46,592 bases of DNA from Actinomycetota bacterium. GTDB lineage: Bacteria; Actinomycetota; Thermoleophilia; Gaiellales; Gaiellaceae. Below are positions 8,282-16,828 of this stretch, one piece after another. The stretch spans positions 1 to 46,592 of the forward strand of contig PLZU01000026.1 of NCBI GenBank assembly GCA_003152275.1, written 5' to 3'. The notes under the pieces are model-generated. The model saw only the letters and a list, made by a program, of their open reading frames with translations, had not been told where the DNA came from and ran no database searches. A program made the position numbers and the translations under genes. The first letter of the stretch is position 1. Each line of letters begins with the position of its first letter.

Positions 8282-10372
8282 CTAGCGGGAGCGCGCGAGC
8301 GAGACGCGACGCCGCGCGCGACGCATGAGCACCGCCTGTGCCGAACGTGGGCGATCCTCCTTCTTGGGACGGATGCGATGCCACGCACCGTCGTGGTCGA
8401 GCTCCCACGAGGACGCCGTGTCGGAGAGCAGTGCATCGATCGTCGCTGCCAGCTCGCTCTGCGCGCCGATGTCCTCGACCGGGGCGACGACTTCGACGCG
8501 ATGATCGAGGTTGCGCGGCATCAAGTCAGCACTGCCGAGGTAGAACCTGCTCCGGTCACCCGACTCGAAGTGAAAGAGCCTGCTGTGCTCAAGGAAGCGC
8601 CCGAGCACGCTGCGGACGCGGATGCCCTCGCTCAAACCGGTCACGCCCGGTCGCAGTGAGCACACGCCACGCACGAGGAGGTCTATGCGCGCGCCGGCTT
8701 TGGAGGCGGCGTAGAGCTCGTCGACTACCTCGGTATGGGTCAGCCCGTTCACCTTGATGCGAATCCGCGCCTTGCGGCCGTCGCGCGCAGCGTCGGCGAC
8801 GTCACGGATCTCCTCGATTAAACGCTGCCGCAGCGTGAACGGCGCGACGAGCAGCTTCCGGAAGTGCGCCGGGCGGCCAAAGCCGGTGAGGTAGTTGAAG
8901 AGGTCTGCAACGTCGGCGGCGATGTCCTCGTCCGCAGTGAAGATTCCGAAATCCTCGTACGCTTTCGCGGTCACGTTGTTGTAATTGCCAGTGCCGAGAT
9001 GGACGTAGCGGCGCAGCACGCCGCTCTCGCGCCGCACCACGAGAGTCGTTTTGCAGTGGATCTTCAGCGAAGAAAAGCCGTAGACGACGTGGACGCCTGC
9101 CTGCTCGAGCGCGCGTGACCATTCGATGTTTCGGCGCTCGTCGCCGCGCGCCTTGATCTCGACGAGGCACACGCTCTGCTTGCCGTTCTCGGACGCGTCG
9201 ATCAGCGCCGGCACGAGCGGCGTGTCGTCACTCGTGCGATACACGGTCGACTTCAAGGCGATCACACTCGGATCGGACGCCGCCGTATTGACGAACGACT
9301 CGAAGCTCGCAGCGAAAGAGTCGTATGGGTGGTGGACGAGCACATCTCCCGCACGAATCGCCGCGAACTGCTGCGGGTCATCGAGCAGTGCGAGTGGCGG
9401 GCGGCCGACGGGAATCCAGTCGTCGACCTTCAAGTCAGGCCGGTCGAGCTTGGTCAGCTCCGAGACGTCGGCAAGATCGAGGGTGCCGGCAATCGGGTAG
9501 ACGACCTCGTCGGCGACCCGCAGGCCTTGCTGGATCCGCTCGCGCATCGCGGACGACATCGACCCCGACACCTCGACGCGGGTGATGTCGCCAAAACGGC
9601 GGCGGCGCAGCTCGAGCTCGACCGCCTCGAGCAGGTCGTCGGCCTCGTCGGAGACCTCGAAATCGGCGTCGCGGGTGACGCGAAAAACCGAGCGCTCGAG
9701 CACGTCCATCCCGGGGAATAGCGACGGCAGGAAGTGGGAGAGCACTTGCTCGAGCGGCACGAAACGGTCGCCCTCACCGACCGAGAGAAAACGCGGCAGG
9801 CCCTCGGGCACCTTGACGCGCGCGAAGCGCTCCTCCCCGTCCTCGGGATCGCGCACGAAGACGGACAGGCTGATCGAAAGACCCGAGATGTACGGGAACG
9901 GCTGTCCGGGCCCGACCGCGAGCGGCGTGAGCACCGGATAGATGTCGCGCGCGTACCGGCGCTCGAGCTCGAGCCGCTCGTCCTCCGAAAGCTCCTCGAC
10001 CCGTGAGATGACGATGCCCTCGGCAGCGAGCACCGGGAGCAACTCGCGCGACCACACCTGCGCCTGTTCGGCCTGCAACTCGAGCACCCGTTCGCGCGCC
10101 TCGCGGAGCGCCTGCTGTGGCGTGCGGCCATCGGGTGAGCGAGCCGTGATCCCCACCGCCGCCTGCCCGCTCAGGCCTGCGATTCGCGTCATGAAGAACT
10201 CGTCGAGCATCTGCGAGAAGATCGAGCAGAACCTCACGCGCTCGAGCAGCGGCAGATCGGAGTCCTGCGCCAGTGCGAGCACACGAGCGTCGTAGTCGAG
10301 GAACGACAGCTCGCGGTTGATCAGTCGATCGGCCGCAGCTGCCATCCGCTTTTTTGCGCGAACAGTCGCCAT
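8282..10372 (-). CDS. ppk1: Polyphosphate kinase 1
   Basis: Reversibly polymerises the gamma-phosphate of ATP into polyphosphate. 696 residues, full length. The N-terminal domain opens with LINRELSFLDYDARVL. The autophosphorylated histidine is His439 in SLKIHCKTTLV, and the second essential histidine is His596 in FLEHSRLFHFESG, matching His435 and His592 of the E. coli enzyme; the nucleotide-site motifs GTGNYN and YLGSADLMPRNLDHRVEV are present. It ends in a basic Arg-rich tail. ATG 10372 is the start. A four-unit 11-nt repeat array (10409-10452) lies 37 nt upstream, so induction by phosphate limitation through PhoB is likely. It heads the ppk1-ppx operon. Confidence 0.97.
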   Translation of the reverse strand: MATVRAKKRMAAAADRLINRELSFLDYDARVLALAQDSDLPLLERVRFCSIFSQMLDEFFMTRIAGLSGQAAVGITARSPDGRTPQQALREARERVLELQAEQAQVWSRELLPVLAAEGIVISRVEELSEDERLELERRYARDIYPVLTPLAVGPGQPFPYISGLSISLSVFVRDPEDGEERFARVKVPEGLPRFLSVGEGDRFVPLEQVLSHFLPSLFPGMDVLERSVFRVTRDADFEVSDEADDLLEAVELELRRRRFGDITRVEVSGSMSSAMRERIQQGLRVADEVVYPIAGTLDLADVSELTKLDRPDLKVDDWIPVGRPPLALLDDPQQFAAIRAGDVLVHHPYDSFAASFESFVNTAASDPSVIALKSTVYRTSDDTPLVPALIDASENGKQSVCLVEIKARGDERRNIEWSRALEQAGVHVVYGFSSLKIHCKTTLVVRRESGVLRRYVHLGTGNYNNVTAKAYEDFGIFTADEDIAADVADLFNYLTGFGRPAHFRKLLVAPFTLRQRLIEEIRDVADAARDGRKARIRIKVNGLTHTEVVDELYAASKAGARIDLLVRGVCSLRPGVTGLSEGIRVRSVLGRFLEHSRLFHFESGDRSRFYLGSADLMPRNLDHRVEVVAPVEDIGAQSELAATIDALLSDTASSWELDHDGAWHRIRPKKEDRPRSAQAVLMRRARRRVSLARSR

Positions 10373-10376
10373 AAAA

Positions 10377-10392
10377 GAGGATCTCTATCCTC
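10377..10392 (-). other. Short hairpin in the ppk1 leader
   Basis: On the minus strand GAGGAT and ATCCTC form a perfect 6-bp stem around an AGAG loop, followed by TTTT that runs straight into the ATG of ppk1. It could be a small attenuator or could occlude the ribosome site; the same bases also contain the most likely -10 element (GATAGA), so the hairpin may be a by-product of that. Confidence 0.35.
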
Positions 10393-10408
10393 CCGGCCGG
10401 AGCCCCTG

Positions 10409-10452
10409 CCGGGGGTGACGCTTCGGTTACGGTCCGGTTGAGTTCTGGTTAC
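10409..10452 (-). promoter_or_regulatory. Pho box array upstream of ppk1
   Basis: On the minus strand four units start every 11 nt with GTAACC (10452), TCAACC (10441), GTAACC (10430) and GTCACC (10419). This is the 11-nt direct repeat architecture of PhoB/PhoP operators (known for PhoB and for Streptomyces PhoP). The first unit overlaps the uppP stop codon. A GATAGA-type -10 lies about 19 nt after the last unit, 12-17 nt before the ppk1 ATG. The array probably takes the place of a -35 element. Confidence 0.8.
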
Positions 10453-11315
10453 GTCGTTGCGAAGTAGATCGCGCACGCGGCGCCCGCCGCGAGGCAGTAG
10501 ATCGCGAACGGTACGAGCGTGTTCGTCTCGAAGAAGCGCATCAGGAAGCGCACGGCGAGATAGGCGGTGGCCGCCGAGCAGAGCGCGCCGACAAGTGCCG
10601 GGCCGCGCACACCTCGAGCGTCCGCCCCCGCGAGGTCCGGCAGCTTGAGCACCGCCGCTGCACCGATGATCGGCGTCGCAAGCAGGAAGGCGAAGCGCGC
10701 CGCGTCCTTATGCGAGAGGCCGACGAGCAGACTGCCGCCCATGGTGACGCCCGAGCGCGAGATGCCCGGAATCAGCGCGAGCGCCTGTAGCGAGCCGACG
10801 ACCGTTGCATCGCGCCAGCCGACCTGACGAGCGATCCGCGTGTCGTCGTCGTCGGCGGTATGTGGCGCCCGCCGGCGCAGAGCCTCAGCGCCGAAGAGGA
10901 GCAGGCCGTTGAGAAAGAGGAAGATCGCCGCCGACTGCGCGGAGGCGAACACGCTGCGCAGTTTGTGCTCGAGCAGCAAGCCGAGGATCCCCGCCGGGAT
11001 CGTCCCGACCACGAGTAGCCAGCCGAGCTTCGCATCGGCGTCATCGGGCGCGATGCCGCGGTCGCGCAGCGAGCGCCCGAGGCCTTTGACGATGCGCACC
11101 CAGTCGCGCCGGAAGAAGAACAGCAACACGAGCGCGGTCGCGAGATGTGTCGCGACGAGGAACGTGATGAAGAACTTGTCATTCTGGTGAATGTGCCAGC
11201 CGACGAGCCTCGGAAGGATGACGCTGTGCCCGAGGCTCGAGACCGGAAAGAGCTCCGAGACGCCCTGGAGCAGGCCGAGTATCGCACCCTGGAAGTACGA
11301 GATCGGGTGTGCCAC
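10449..11315 (-). CDS. uppP: Undecaprenyl-diphosphatase
   Basis: Membrane phosphatase converting undecaprenyl diphosphate to the monophosphate at the outer face, recycling the peptidoglycan lipid carrier and releasing phosphate. 288 residues with 7-8 hydrophobic segments. Family motifs: GLLQGVSELFPVSSLGHSV near the N-terminus (catalytic Glu and the Ser/His cluster) and PGISRSGVT about two thirds in. It ends at 10449 inside the first repeat of the ppk1 Pho array, and starts just after a small membrane gene, so phoU, the small protein and uppP may form one transcript. Placement in a phosphate cluster is sensible but could be incidental. Confidence 0.94.
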   Translation of the reverse strand: MAHPISYFQGAILGLLQGVSELFPVSSLGHSVILPRLVGWHIHQNDKFFITFLVATHLATALVLLFFFRRDWVRIVKGLGRSLRDRGIAPDDADAKLGWLLVVGTIPAGILGLLLEHKLRSVFASAQSAAIFLFLNGLLLFGAEALRRRAPHTADDDDTRIARQVGWRDATVVGSLQALALIPGISRSGVTMGGSLLVGLSHKDAARFAFLLATPIIGAAAVLKLPDLAGADARGVRGPALVGALCSAATAYLAVRFLMRFFETNTLVPFAIYCLAAGAACAIYFATT

Positions 11316-11318
11316 GCG

Positions 11319-11561
11319 CTAGGTGGGAGTGCGGGTCGTTCGAGGGCCGCCCGTGTTGAACCATGCGAACACGAGGCAGGCCAGCCCAACGAGGAACGCC
11401 GCGATGCCGTGCTTCGTGTGGTGGTGGCTCGAGCCCGCCTGGTGGCCTGGGAAGAACGACGGCAGCGACTTCGCGGGCTCAGCCCAGTACACGATCGCGA
11501 TCGCAATCAGGACGATGCCGACGGCGATGGCGAGGATGACCCACAGGCGGCGATTGTTCAT
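11319..11561 (-). CDS. Small two-helix membrane protein
   Basis: 80 residues from ATG 11561. Two hydrophobic segments, VILAIAVGIVLIAIAIVYW near the N-terminus and IAAFLVGLACLVFAWF near the C-terminus, flank an extracytoplasmic-looking loop with a histidine cluster (SSHHHTKHG). It lies 11 bp after phoU and 4 bp before uppP on the same strand, so it is very likely translated as part of that operon. I do not recognise a family. The histidine run could bind metal, but that is a guess. Confidence 0.7.
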   Translation of the reverse strand: MNNRRLWVILAIAVGIVLIAIAIVYWAEPAKSLPSFFPGHQAGSSHHHTKHGIAAFLVGLACLVFAWFNTGGPRTTRTPT

Positions 11562-11571
11562 CGCTAGAAGT

Positions 11572-12240
11572 CTAGGAGGTCGTCGGGTGTGAGGCGTCGG
11601 TGAACTCGCGGAACTCCGCGGTGAGCAGATAGGCGGTCTGCTCGCCGATGTCGACCGCGCGGTCGCCGATGCGCTCGATCGTCCGCGCGACGACAACCAT
11701 CCGCAAGCCCCACTCGCGGAGCTCCGGCTCGGCCATCACGTCGACGAGCCGCTCGACGAAGCGGCGGTTCGCACGGTCGATCAGGTCATCGAGCTCGACG
11801 AGGCTCTCGGCTCCCGCGAGGTCGCGGTTCGAGAACGAGTCGAGCGCACGGCGCAGCATCTCTTCCGCCCGCTCGCCCATATCCGTCAGGACGTCGACGA
11901 GGGCAGGATCAGGATCGGCGTCGGAGACGAGCTTTGAGAGCTTCGCAATCGTCACGCAGCTGTCGGCGCTCCGCTCGAGCAACAGGTTGATGTGGAGCAT
12001 CGCGAGCAGCAGCCGCAAATCCCGCGCGACCGGCGTCTGCAACGCGAGCAGCGACTGGATCGAGGCCGCGATCGCGAGGAAGAGCTGGTCGATCTCGTCG
12101 TCGAACGCGATCACCTCGTCGGCGAGCTCGACGTCCCGCTCCTGGAGCGCCCGGATTGCGCCGTGGATCGCCGTGATGACTCGCTGGCCCTCTTCCTGCA
12201 GCTGCGCTTCGACTCCGTCGAGGGCTTCGTCGATCGCCAT
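11572..12240 (-). CDS. phoU: Phosphate signalling protein PhoU
   Basis: Cytosolic helical protein linking the Pst transporter to PhoR and keeping the Pho response off when phosphate is plentiful. Two three-helix PhoU repeats are visible, each with the metal-binding ExxxD-type box: EVIAFDDEID in the first, ESLVELDDLID in the second; the terminal ERIGDRAVDIGEQTAYLL is typical. About 222 residues from ATG 12240; the frame is also open to GTG 12255. Unlike the usual pstSCAB-phoU order it is divergent from pstS, sharing a 124-139 bp intergenic region that holds the Pho repeat array, so both could be controlled together. Confidence 0.93.
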   Translation of the reverse strand: MAIDEALDGVEAQLQEEGQRVITAIHGAIRALQERDVELADEVIAFDDEIDQLFLAIAASIQSLLALQTPVARDLRLLLAMLHINLLLERSADSCVTIAKLSKLVSDADPDPALVDVLTDMGERAEEMLRRALDSFSNRDLAGAESLVELDDLIDRANRRFVERLVDVMAEPELREWGLRMVVVARTIERIGDRAVDIGEQTAYLLTAEFREFTDASHPTTS

Positions 12241-12282
12241 GCCGACACCGTACACCCGAGGAATGGCGGGGTTTCAGGACAG

Positions 12283-12326
12283 GTCACCACTTCGTAACCA
12301 CCTCGCTACAGCCCCGTAGCCCACCC
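12283..12326 (+). promoter_or_regulatory. Pho box array upstream of pstS
   Basis: Four 11-nt units begin with GTCACC (12283), GTAACC (12294), GCTACA (12305) and GTAGCC (12316). The first unit in full is GTCACCACTTC. A TACCTT -10 candidate (12343-12348) follows after exactly 16 nt, the same distance as in the phoB array. The region lies between divergent phoU and pstS and could act on both. Confidence 0.85.
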
Positions 12327-12379
12327 CTCGCTGCACGGGTCGTACCTTGGCCACGAACCCCAGAGGAGGAGAGAGAGCA

Positions 12380-13438
12380 ATGCCGAAGTCCGGCAATTTC
12401 ATTCGCATATTCGCCCTCGCCGCGCTCACCGCGCTGCTCGCGGTCGCTGCGGCAGGCACGGCCGGCGCCTCGCCCGCAAGGCAGGCAGGGACAACGATCA
12501 GCGGGGCCGGGAGCACCTTCGTCTCCCCGCTCGTCACGACGTGGATTCCGGCCGTCAGTCAGCAGCTCGGCTACGAGCTGCAATACAGCGCGATCGGCTC
12601 GAGCGGCGGCATCAACGCCATCACGGGCCGGACGGTCGACTTTGGCGCGAGCGACGCCCCGCTCTCGCCCGATCAGTTCACCGCCTGCAACGGCTGCGTC
12701 CAGATCCCCTGGGCGCTTGCGGCAACGTCCGTCATGTACAACCTCCCCGGCGTGAAGAACCTCCTGCACATGGACGGTCCGACGCTGGCGAAGATCTTCA
12801 TGGGTCAGATCAGCGTGTGGAATGACCCGGCGATCCAGAAGCTCAACAAGGGCGTCAATCTTCCGAGCACGAAGATCGTGATCGCCCACCGCTCGGACGG
12901 CTCGGGCACGACGTACAACTTCACCGACTACCTTGCGAACGTCAGTCCCGCGTGGAAGTCGCAGATCGGTACCGGTACAAGCGTCAGCTGGCCCGTCGGC
13001 GTCGGTGGCAAGGGGAGCGCCGGCGTATCCGCGCTGGTCGCGCAGACTCCCGGCGCGATCGGTTACGCCGACGTCGCGTTCGCGTTGAAGAACCACTTCA
13101 GCTACTTCGCGATGAAGAACCGCTCCGGCAAGTTCGCGACGCCGGGAGCGAGGGGCATCCTCGCGGCCGCGTCATCGGACCAGACGCCCGACAAGACGAC
13201 GAACGCGCTCTCGATTGTGAATCCTCCGAAGAAGTATCCGCTCGCCTACCCGATCTCGACCTACACGTACGTGATCGTTCCCACCAAGTCGAGCAAGGCG
13301 GCCGACCTGAGGAAGTTCCTCTTCTGGGCTGTGACGCACGGGCAGGAGGGCAAGTACACGGCGCCCCTCCGCTTCGTGCCCATCCCGAAGAAGGTTCTCG
13401 TCGTCGCAGAGAAGGCGATCACCCAGATCAAGAGCTAA
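12380..13438 (+). CDS. pstS: Phosphate ABC transporter substrate-binding protein
   Basis: Exported phosphate-binding protein that delivers phosphate to PstCA. 352 residues. The start is ATG 12380, chosen for the strong AGGAGGAG ribosome site 8 nt upstream and because the signal peptide then begins MPKSGNFIRIF, followed by a hydrophobic core and a cleavage-like AGAS at about 33-36. There is no lipobox Cys, so it is secreted or held otherwise. Phosphate-binding loops typical of PstS: ISGAGSTFVSPL, SSGGINAITGRTVDFGASD and AHRSDGSGTTYNFTDYL. First gene of pstSCAB, 7 bp before pstC. Expected to be strongly induced from the Pho array. Confidence 0.96.
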   Translation: MPKSGNFIRIFALAALTALLAVAAAGTAGASPARQAGTTISGAGSTFVSPLVTTWIPAVSQQLGYELQYSAIGSSGGINAITGRTVDFGASDAPLSPDQFTACNGCVQIPWALAATSVMYNLPGVKNLLHMDGPTLAKIFMGQISVWNDPAIQKLNKGVNLPSTKIVIAHRSDGSGTTYNFTDYLANVSPAWKSQIGTGTSVSWPVGVGGKGSAGVSALVAQTPGAIGYADVAFALKNHFSYFAMKNRSGKFATPGARGILAAASSDQTPDKTTNALSIVNPPKKYPLAYPISTYTYVIVPTKSSKAADLRKFLFWAVTHGQEGKYTAPLRFVPIPKKVLVVAEKAITQIKS

Positions 13439-13445
13439 GGAGCGG

Positions 13446-14444
13446 ATGTCCTCCGCCGAGCTCACGCCTGAAGTAGCCCGCCGCCCTCTCACAGGGCGGC
13501 GGGCTCGCTTGGGCGACCTTTTGCTGCAACTCGTCGCCGGAGCAGCCGCGGCGGCTGCGACCGTGCTCGTCCTCCTGATCGCCTGGAAGGTGGTCGAGGG
13601 CGCGAGGCCGGCGATCGCGAAGTTCGGCGTGCACTTCATCACGCGCGTCGTGTGGAACCCCGTGGTCGGGAGAGAGGTCTTCGGAGCGGGCAGCTTCCTG
13701 TTCGGAACCGCCATCACGTCGCTTCTTGCCCTTGCACTCGCGGCGCCGCTCGCAATCGGCTGTGCACTCTTTCTCACCGAACTCGCGCCACGGGTGCTGC
13801 GCGCGCCGGTGACCTCGCTCGTCGAGACGCTCGCCGCGATCCCGAGCGTCGTAATCGGGCTCTGGGGCATCTACGTGCTCGGCCCCATCCTTCAGCGGCA
13901 CGTCGAGCCCGCGCTGCACAGCACGCTCGGCTTCATTCCTCTCTTTGGCCCGCCGTCGAGCGCGGGGCCCAGCATCTTCACCGCGATCGTCGTCCTGACG
14001 ATGATGATCCTGCCGATCGTCTCGAGCATCACCAGGGAGCTCTTCCTCGGCGTGCCGCGCGAGCTGAAAGAAGGCGCGCTCGCCCTCGGGACAACCCGCT
14101 GGGAAATGGTGCGCGGCGTCGTCTTTCCATACGCGCGCGGTGGAATCGCAGCCGCGTTGATCCTCGGGCTCGGGCGCGCGGTTGGCGAGGCGATCGCCGT
14201 GACGCAGGTCATCGGCGGCGGGGTCTTCATTCACTTGAGCCTCTTCTCGACCGGCGACACGCTCGCAAGCAAGATCGCCTCCTCGTACCAGGGCGCCGCG
14301 ACCAATCTCGAGGAGCACTCGTTGATCTACCTCGCGTTGATCCTGCTCGTCTTCTCGCTGCTCGCGAACATCTCCGCGCAGTGGATCGTGCGGCGCGTCG
14401 CGCGGCGGCAAGGTGTCGGTCCAAACCGCGGCGGCTTCGGATGA
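13446..14444 (+). CDS. pstC: Phosphate ABC transporter permease PstC
   Basis: One of the two membrane subunits of the high-affinity phosphate importer. 332 residues, six or more hydrophobic segments; the permease EAA-type loop for contact with PstB is seen in REFKEGA-like form ([18 protein letters not shown]), and [16 protein letters not shown] follows. The start ATG 13446 has AAGGAG 4 nt upstream. The N-terminal tail is long and basic, and its codons 11-20 encode a perfect 13-bp hairpin (separate entry). The stop overlaps the pstA start as ATGA. Confidence 0.95.
   Translation: MSSAELTPEVARRPLTGRRARLGDLLLQLVAGAAAAAATVLVLLIAWKVVEGARPAIAKFGVHFITRVVWNPVVGREVFGAGSFLFGTAITSLLALALAAPLAIGCALFLTELAPRVLRAPVTSLVETLAAIPSVVIGLWGIYVLGPILQRHVEPALHSTLGFIPLFGPPSSAGPSIFTAIVVLTMMILPIVSSITRELFLGVPRELKEGALALGTTRWEMVRGVVFPYARGGIAAALILGLGRAVGEAIAVTQVIGGGVFIHLSLFSTGDTLASKIASSYQGAATNLEEHSLIYLALILLVFSLLANISAQWIVRRVARRQGVGPNRGGFG
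13475..13505 (+). other. Perfect 13-bp hairpin at the start of pstC
   Basis: AGCCCGCCGCCCT (13475-13487) pairs perfectly with 13493-13505 around a CTCAC loop. It lies 37 nt after the pstS stop, in codons 11-20 of pstC. All but two pairs are G-C, so it should be very stable in RNA. It could block 3' exonucleases and stabilise pstS mRNA, or slow expression of pstCAB relative to pstS. No T-run follows, so it is not a plain intrinsic terminator. Confidence 0.7.
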
Positions 14445-15337
14445 GCACGCACGGGATCACGCGGGCAGACATGCACGCGGTCAACTTGCCGCGGCGGCGC
14501 GCGCTGAACCGACTCATGGAGGTACTCGCGTGGCTCGCGGCTGCTGTCGCGATCGGATTCCTGGTCCTCATCGTGTGGTCGGTCGCGCGGAAAGGCGCCA
14601 GCGAGCTCAATCTCGCTCTAATCACGAAGACGCCGGCAACCGGCTTCTTCACAAGCGGCAGTGGAGGCCTTGCGAACGCCTTCGCAGGAACGCTCGTCAT
14701 CGTCGGCATCGCGACCTTGATGGCGCTCCCCACCGGGATCCTCGTCGCGCTCTACCTCACCGAGTTCGCCCCTCCGTCGGTGCGCAACATCGTGAGCCTC
14801 TCGCTCGACGTGCTCAACGGCGTGCCCGCGATCGTCATCGGCATCTTCGTGTACGGGCTGTTCGTGCTCGGGCACGGCCAGAGCGGCTACGCGGCGTCAT
14901 TTGCGCTCGCGTGCATCATGCTGCCGCTCGTCGCGCGTTCAACGATCGAGGTGCTCCTGCTCGTTCCGCGCGCGCTCCGGGAGGCGAGCCTCGCGCTCGG
15001 CGTCGCGCGCTGGCGCACCACGCTCAGCATCGTCCTGCCGCAAACGATCGGCGGCATCATCACGGGCACCGTGCTCGCCGTCGCGCGTGTGGCAGGCGAG
15101 ACCGCGCCGCTTCTCTTCACGTCGTCGCTCGTGGGCACGCAAGTGCATTGGAACCCGCACCACGCGCTCCAGACCGTCCCTGTCGCGATCTTCGAGCTTT
15201 CGGAGTCAGCCGACCCCCAAGATCACGCGCGCGCCTGGGCCGCAGCCCTCGTGCTCCTGCTCTTCATCCTGCTCACCAGCCTGACCGCACGATGGCTTGC
15301 GACGCGCAACCGAAGCAAGCTCAGCGCCTCTCGATGA
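14441..15337 (+). CDS. pstA: Phosphate ABC transporter permease PstA
   Basis: Second membrane subunit of the Pst importer, 298 residues. ATG 14441 overlaps the pstC stop (ATGA). Six hydrophobic segments follow a basic N-terminus; the EAA loop is [20 protein letters not shown] and the conserved [14 protein letters not shown] segment follows, as in PstA of other bacteria. [13 protein letters not shown] and [19 protein letters not shown] are also typical. The end reads directly to the pstB ribosome site. Confidence 0.95.
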   Translation: MSTHGITRADMHAVNLPRRRALNRLMEVLAWLAAAVAIGFLVLIVWSVARKGASELNLALITKTPATGFFTSGSGGLANAFAGTLVIVGIATLMALPTGILVALYLTEFAPPSVRNIVSLSLDVLNGVPAIVIGIFVYGLFVLGHGQSGYAASFALACIMLPLVARSTIEVLLLVPRALREASLALGVARWRTTLSIVLPQTIGGIITGTVLAVARVAGETAPLLFTSSLVGTQVHWNPHHALQTVPVAIFELSESADPQDHARAWAAALVLLLFILLTSLTARWLATRNRSKLSASR

Positions 15338-15351
15338 TGGAGGACCCGGAT

Positions 15352-16197
15352 ATGTCTATTACGATCCAGCCCGCAGTGCGCGTCGAGACCAAACGCCAGC
15401 CGCTGCCGCCACGCGAGCGGTTGGAGCGGATCTTCAACATCGACGGCGTCGATGCTCTCTACGGCGGGAAGCCGGCGATCAAGGATGTGACGATGGACGT
15501 CTACAAGAACCTCGTCACCGCAATCATCGGCCCATCGGGGTGCGGCAAGAGCACGTTCATCCGCTGCCTCAATCGTATGAACGACCTGATTCCCGGCTTC
15601 ACGCTTACCGGAACGATCCGCTACCACGGCCAGGACATCACGGGCAACGACGTCGACCCCGTCGCGGTCCGCCGCCACATCGGCATGGTCTTCCAGCGGC
15701 CGAACCCCTTCCCGAAGTCGATCTACGACAACGTCGCGTGGGGCCTGAAGGTGCTCGGGATGAAGGACGGCCTAGCCGACCGCGTCGAGCGAGCACTCAC
15801 GCAGGCCGCGTTGTGGGACGAGGTCAAGGACCGGCTGAAGGCGAGCGCGCTCTCCCTCTCGGGCGGCCAGCAGCAGCGCCTCTGCATCGCGCGCGCAATC
15901 GCGGTCGAGCCGGATGTCGTGCTGATGGACGAGCCCGCATCGGCGCTCGACCCCATCGCGACGGCGGCGATCGAGCAACTGATGACGGATCTGAAGGGCG
16001 AGTACACGTTCGTGATCGTCACGCACAACATGCAGCAGGCTGCGCGCGTCGCCGACATGACGGCGTTCTTCTCGATCTCTCGCGGCGACGAAGGCGAGCG
16101 CTACGGCGAGCTCGTCGAGTACGACGCGACCCAGAAAATGTTCACCGCTCCGTCCGACACCCGGACGGAGGACTACGTCACAGGCCGCTTTGGATAG
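15352..16197 (+). CDS. pstB: Phosphate ABC transporter ATP-binding protein
   Basis: ATPase of the Pst importer, cytosolic face. Walker [10 protein letters not shown] at 60-68, Q-loop in [16 protein letters not shown] (the PstB-specific NPFP), signature LSGGQQQRL, Walker [14 protein letters not shown], switch histidine in VTHNMQQA. The start is ATG 15352, with GGAGG 8 nt upstream; two earlier in-frame ATGs (15334, 15337) overlap the pstA stop and are possible. 281 residues, slightly longer than usual through an N-terminal extension. Last gene of the operon, followed at once by a strong hairpin. Confidence 0.97.
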   Translation: MSITIQPAVRVETKRQPLPPRERLERIFNIDGVDALYGGKPAIKDVTMDVYKNLVTAIIGPSGCGKSTFIRCLNRMNDLIPGFTLTGTIRYHGQDITGNDVDPVAVRRHIGMVFQRPNPFPKSIYDNVAWGLKVLGMKDGLADRVERALTQAALWDEVKDRLKASALSLSGGQQQRLCIARAIAVEPDVVLMDEPASALDPIATAAIEQLMTDLKGEYTFVIVTHNMQQAARVADMTAFFSISRGDEGERYGELVEYDATQKMFTAPSDTRTEDYVTGRFG

Positions 16198-16222
16198 CGG
16201 GGGAACCCTTGGTTCCCCCGCT
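16196..16222 (+). terminator. Hairpin terminator after pstB
   Basis: A perfect 12-bp stem (AGCGGGGGAACC, 16196-16207, pairing with 16211-16222) around a CTT loop overlaps the pstB stop codon. No T-run follows, so either it is a high-GC type of terminator or a 3'-end stabiliser. Confidence 0.65.
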
Positions 16223-16441
16223 GGCCCCCTCCTTCGCCCGCCGCAAGGTGTGAGCGTGGGTGCGCTGCGGCGAGAGCGTGGTCTCGCCTCCGCGCGCGAA
16301 GGCGTGTCCACCCAGAGCGTCTGTTGACGGGTTGGCTGCCCCGCGCGGGCGGTGGTGCCTTCGGCATCTCCGCCTCGCTTCGTTCGCGCGCGTCTAACAC
16401 GCGCTTCGCGACGCGTTAGTCGCACGCCTTGGCCGCTTTGG
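16223..16441. other. Non-coding gap between convergent pstB and arsC
   Basis: About 220 bp with no convincing reading frame on either strand. It is very GC-rich, with runs of alternating CG and a partly self-complementary stretch near 16390-16422 (CTAAC and GTTAG 16 nt apart). The base pattern looks unlike the neighbouring genes. I see no tRNA or known RNA in it. Confidence 0.5.
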
Positions 16442-16828
16442 TTAGCCGAGCTCGCGCGCTAGTGCGTTGACGCGGGTCGCAATGTCGTCGCGGATTGCGC
16501 GCACCTCGTCTAGGGGGCGGTTCTTCGGATCGGGAAGCTGCCAGCTGACATAGCGCTTGCCGGGAACGACCGGGCAGGCGTCGTCGCACGTTGCGACAAC
16601 GACGTCAGCCCAGGCGATCGCCTCGTCGTCGAGCTTGCGCGGCACGTGATCGCTGGCATCGATGCCGAGCTCCCGGAGCGCCTGCAGCACCTCCGGGTGG
16701 ACGGCGGCGCCCGGCGTGCTGCCGGCCGATCGGGCCTCGTGCCTGCCACCGGCGGCGCCCCGGAAGAGGCGCTCCGCCATCACGGAGCGGCCACTGTTTG
16801 CGACGCACACGAAGAGAACGTTGCTCAC
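16442..16828 (-). CDS. arsC: Arsenate reductase, low-molecular-weight phosphatase type
   Basis: Reduces arsenate to arsenite using cysteines and thioredoxin or a low-molecular-weight thiol. 128 residues. The N-terminal P-loop is CVANSGRS (nucleophile Cys8, Arg14), the CX5R loop shared with tyrosine phosphatases, with the Asn at position 3 usual for ArsC. The redox pair is Cys81 and Cys85 in VVATCDDACPVVPGKRY; the spacing is shorter than the 82/89 pair of the Staphylococcus enzyme. The start GTG 16828 overlaps the aqpS stop as GTGA; the much longer open frame upstream is a shadow of aqpS/arsR. It completes a coupled arsR-aqpS-arsC operon. Confidence 0.94.
   Translation of the reverse strand: MSNVLFVCVANSGRSVMAERLFRGAAGGRHEARSAGSTPGAAVHPEVLQALRELGIDASDHVPRKLDDEAIAWADVVVATCDDACPVVPGKRYVSWQLPDPKNRPLDEVRAIRDDIATRVNALARELG

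Noticed and set aside
13652..14440. Long plus-strand frame running into pstA
   Set aside because: Arg/Ala-rich shadow of pstC; pstA starts at the ATGA overlap.
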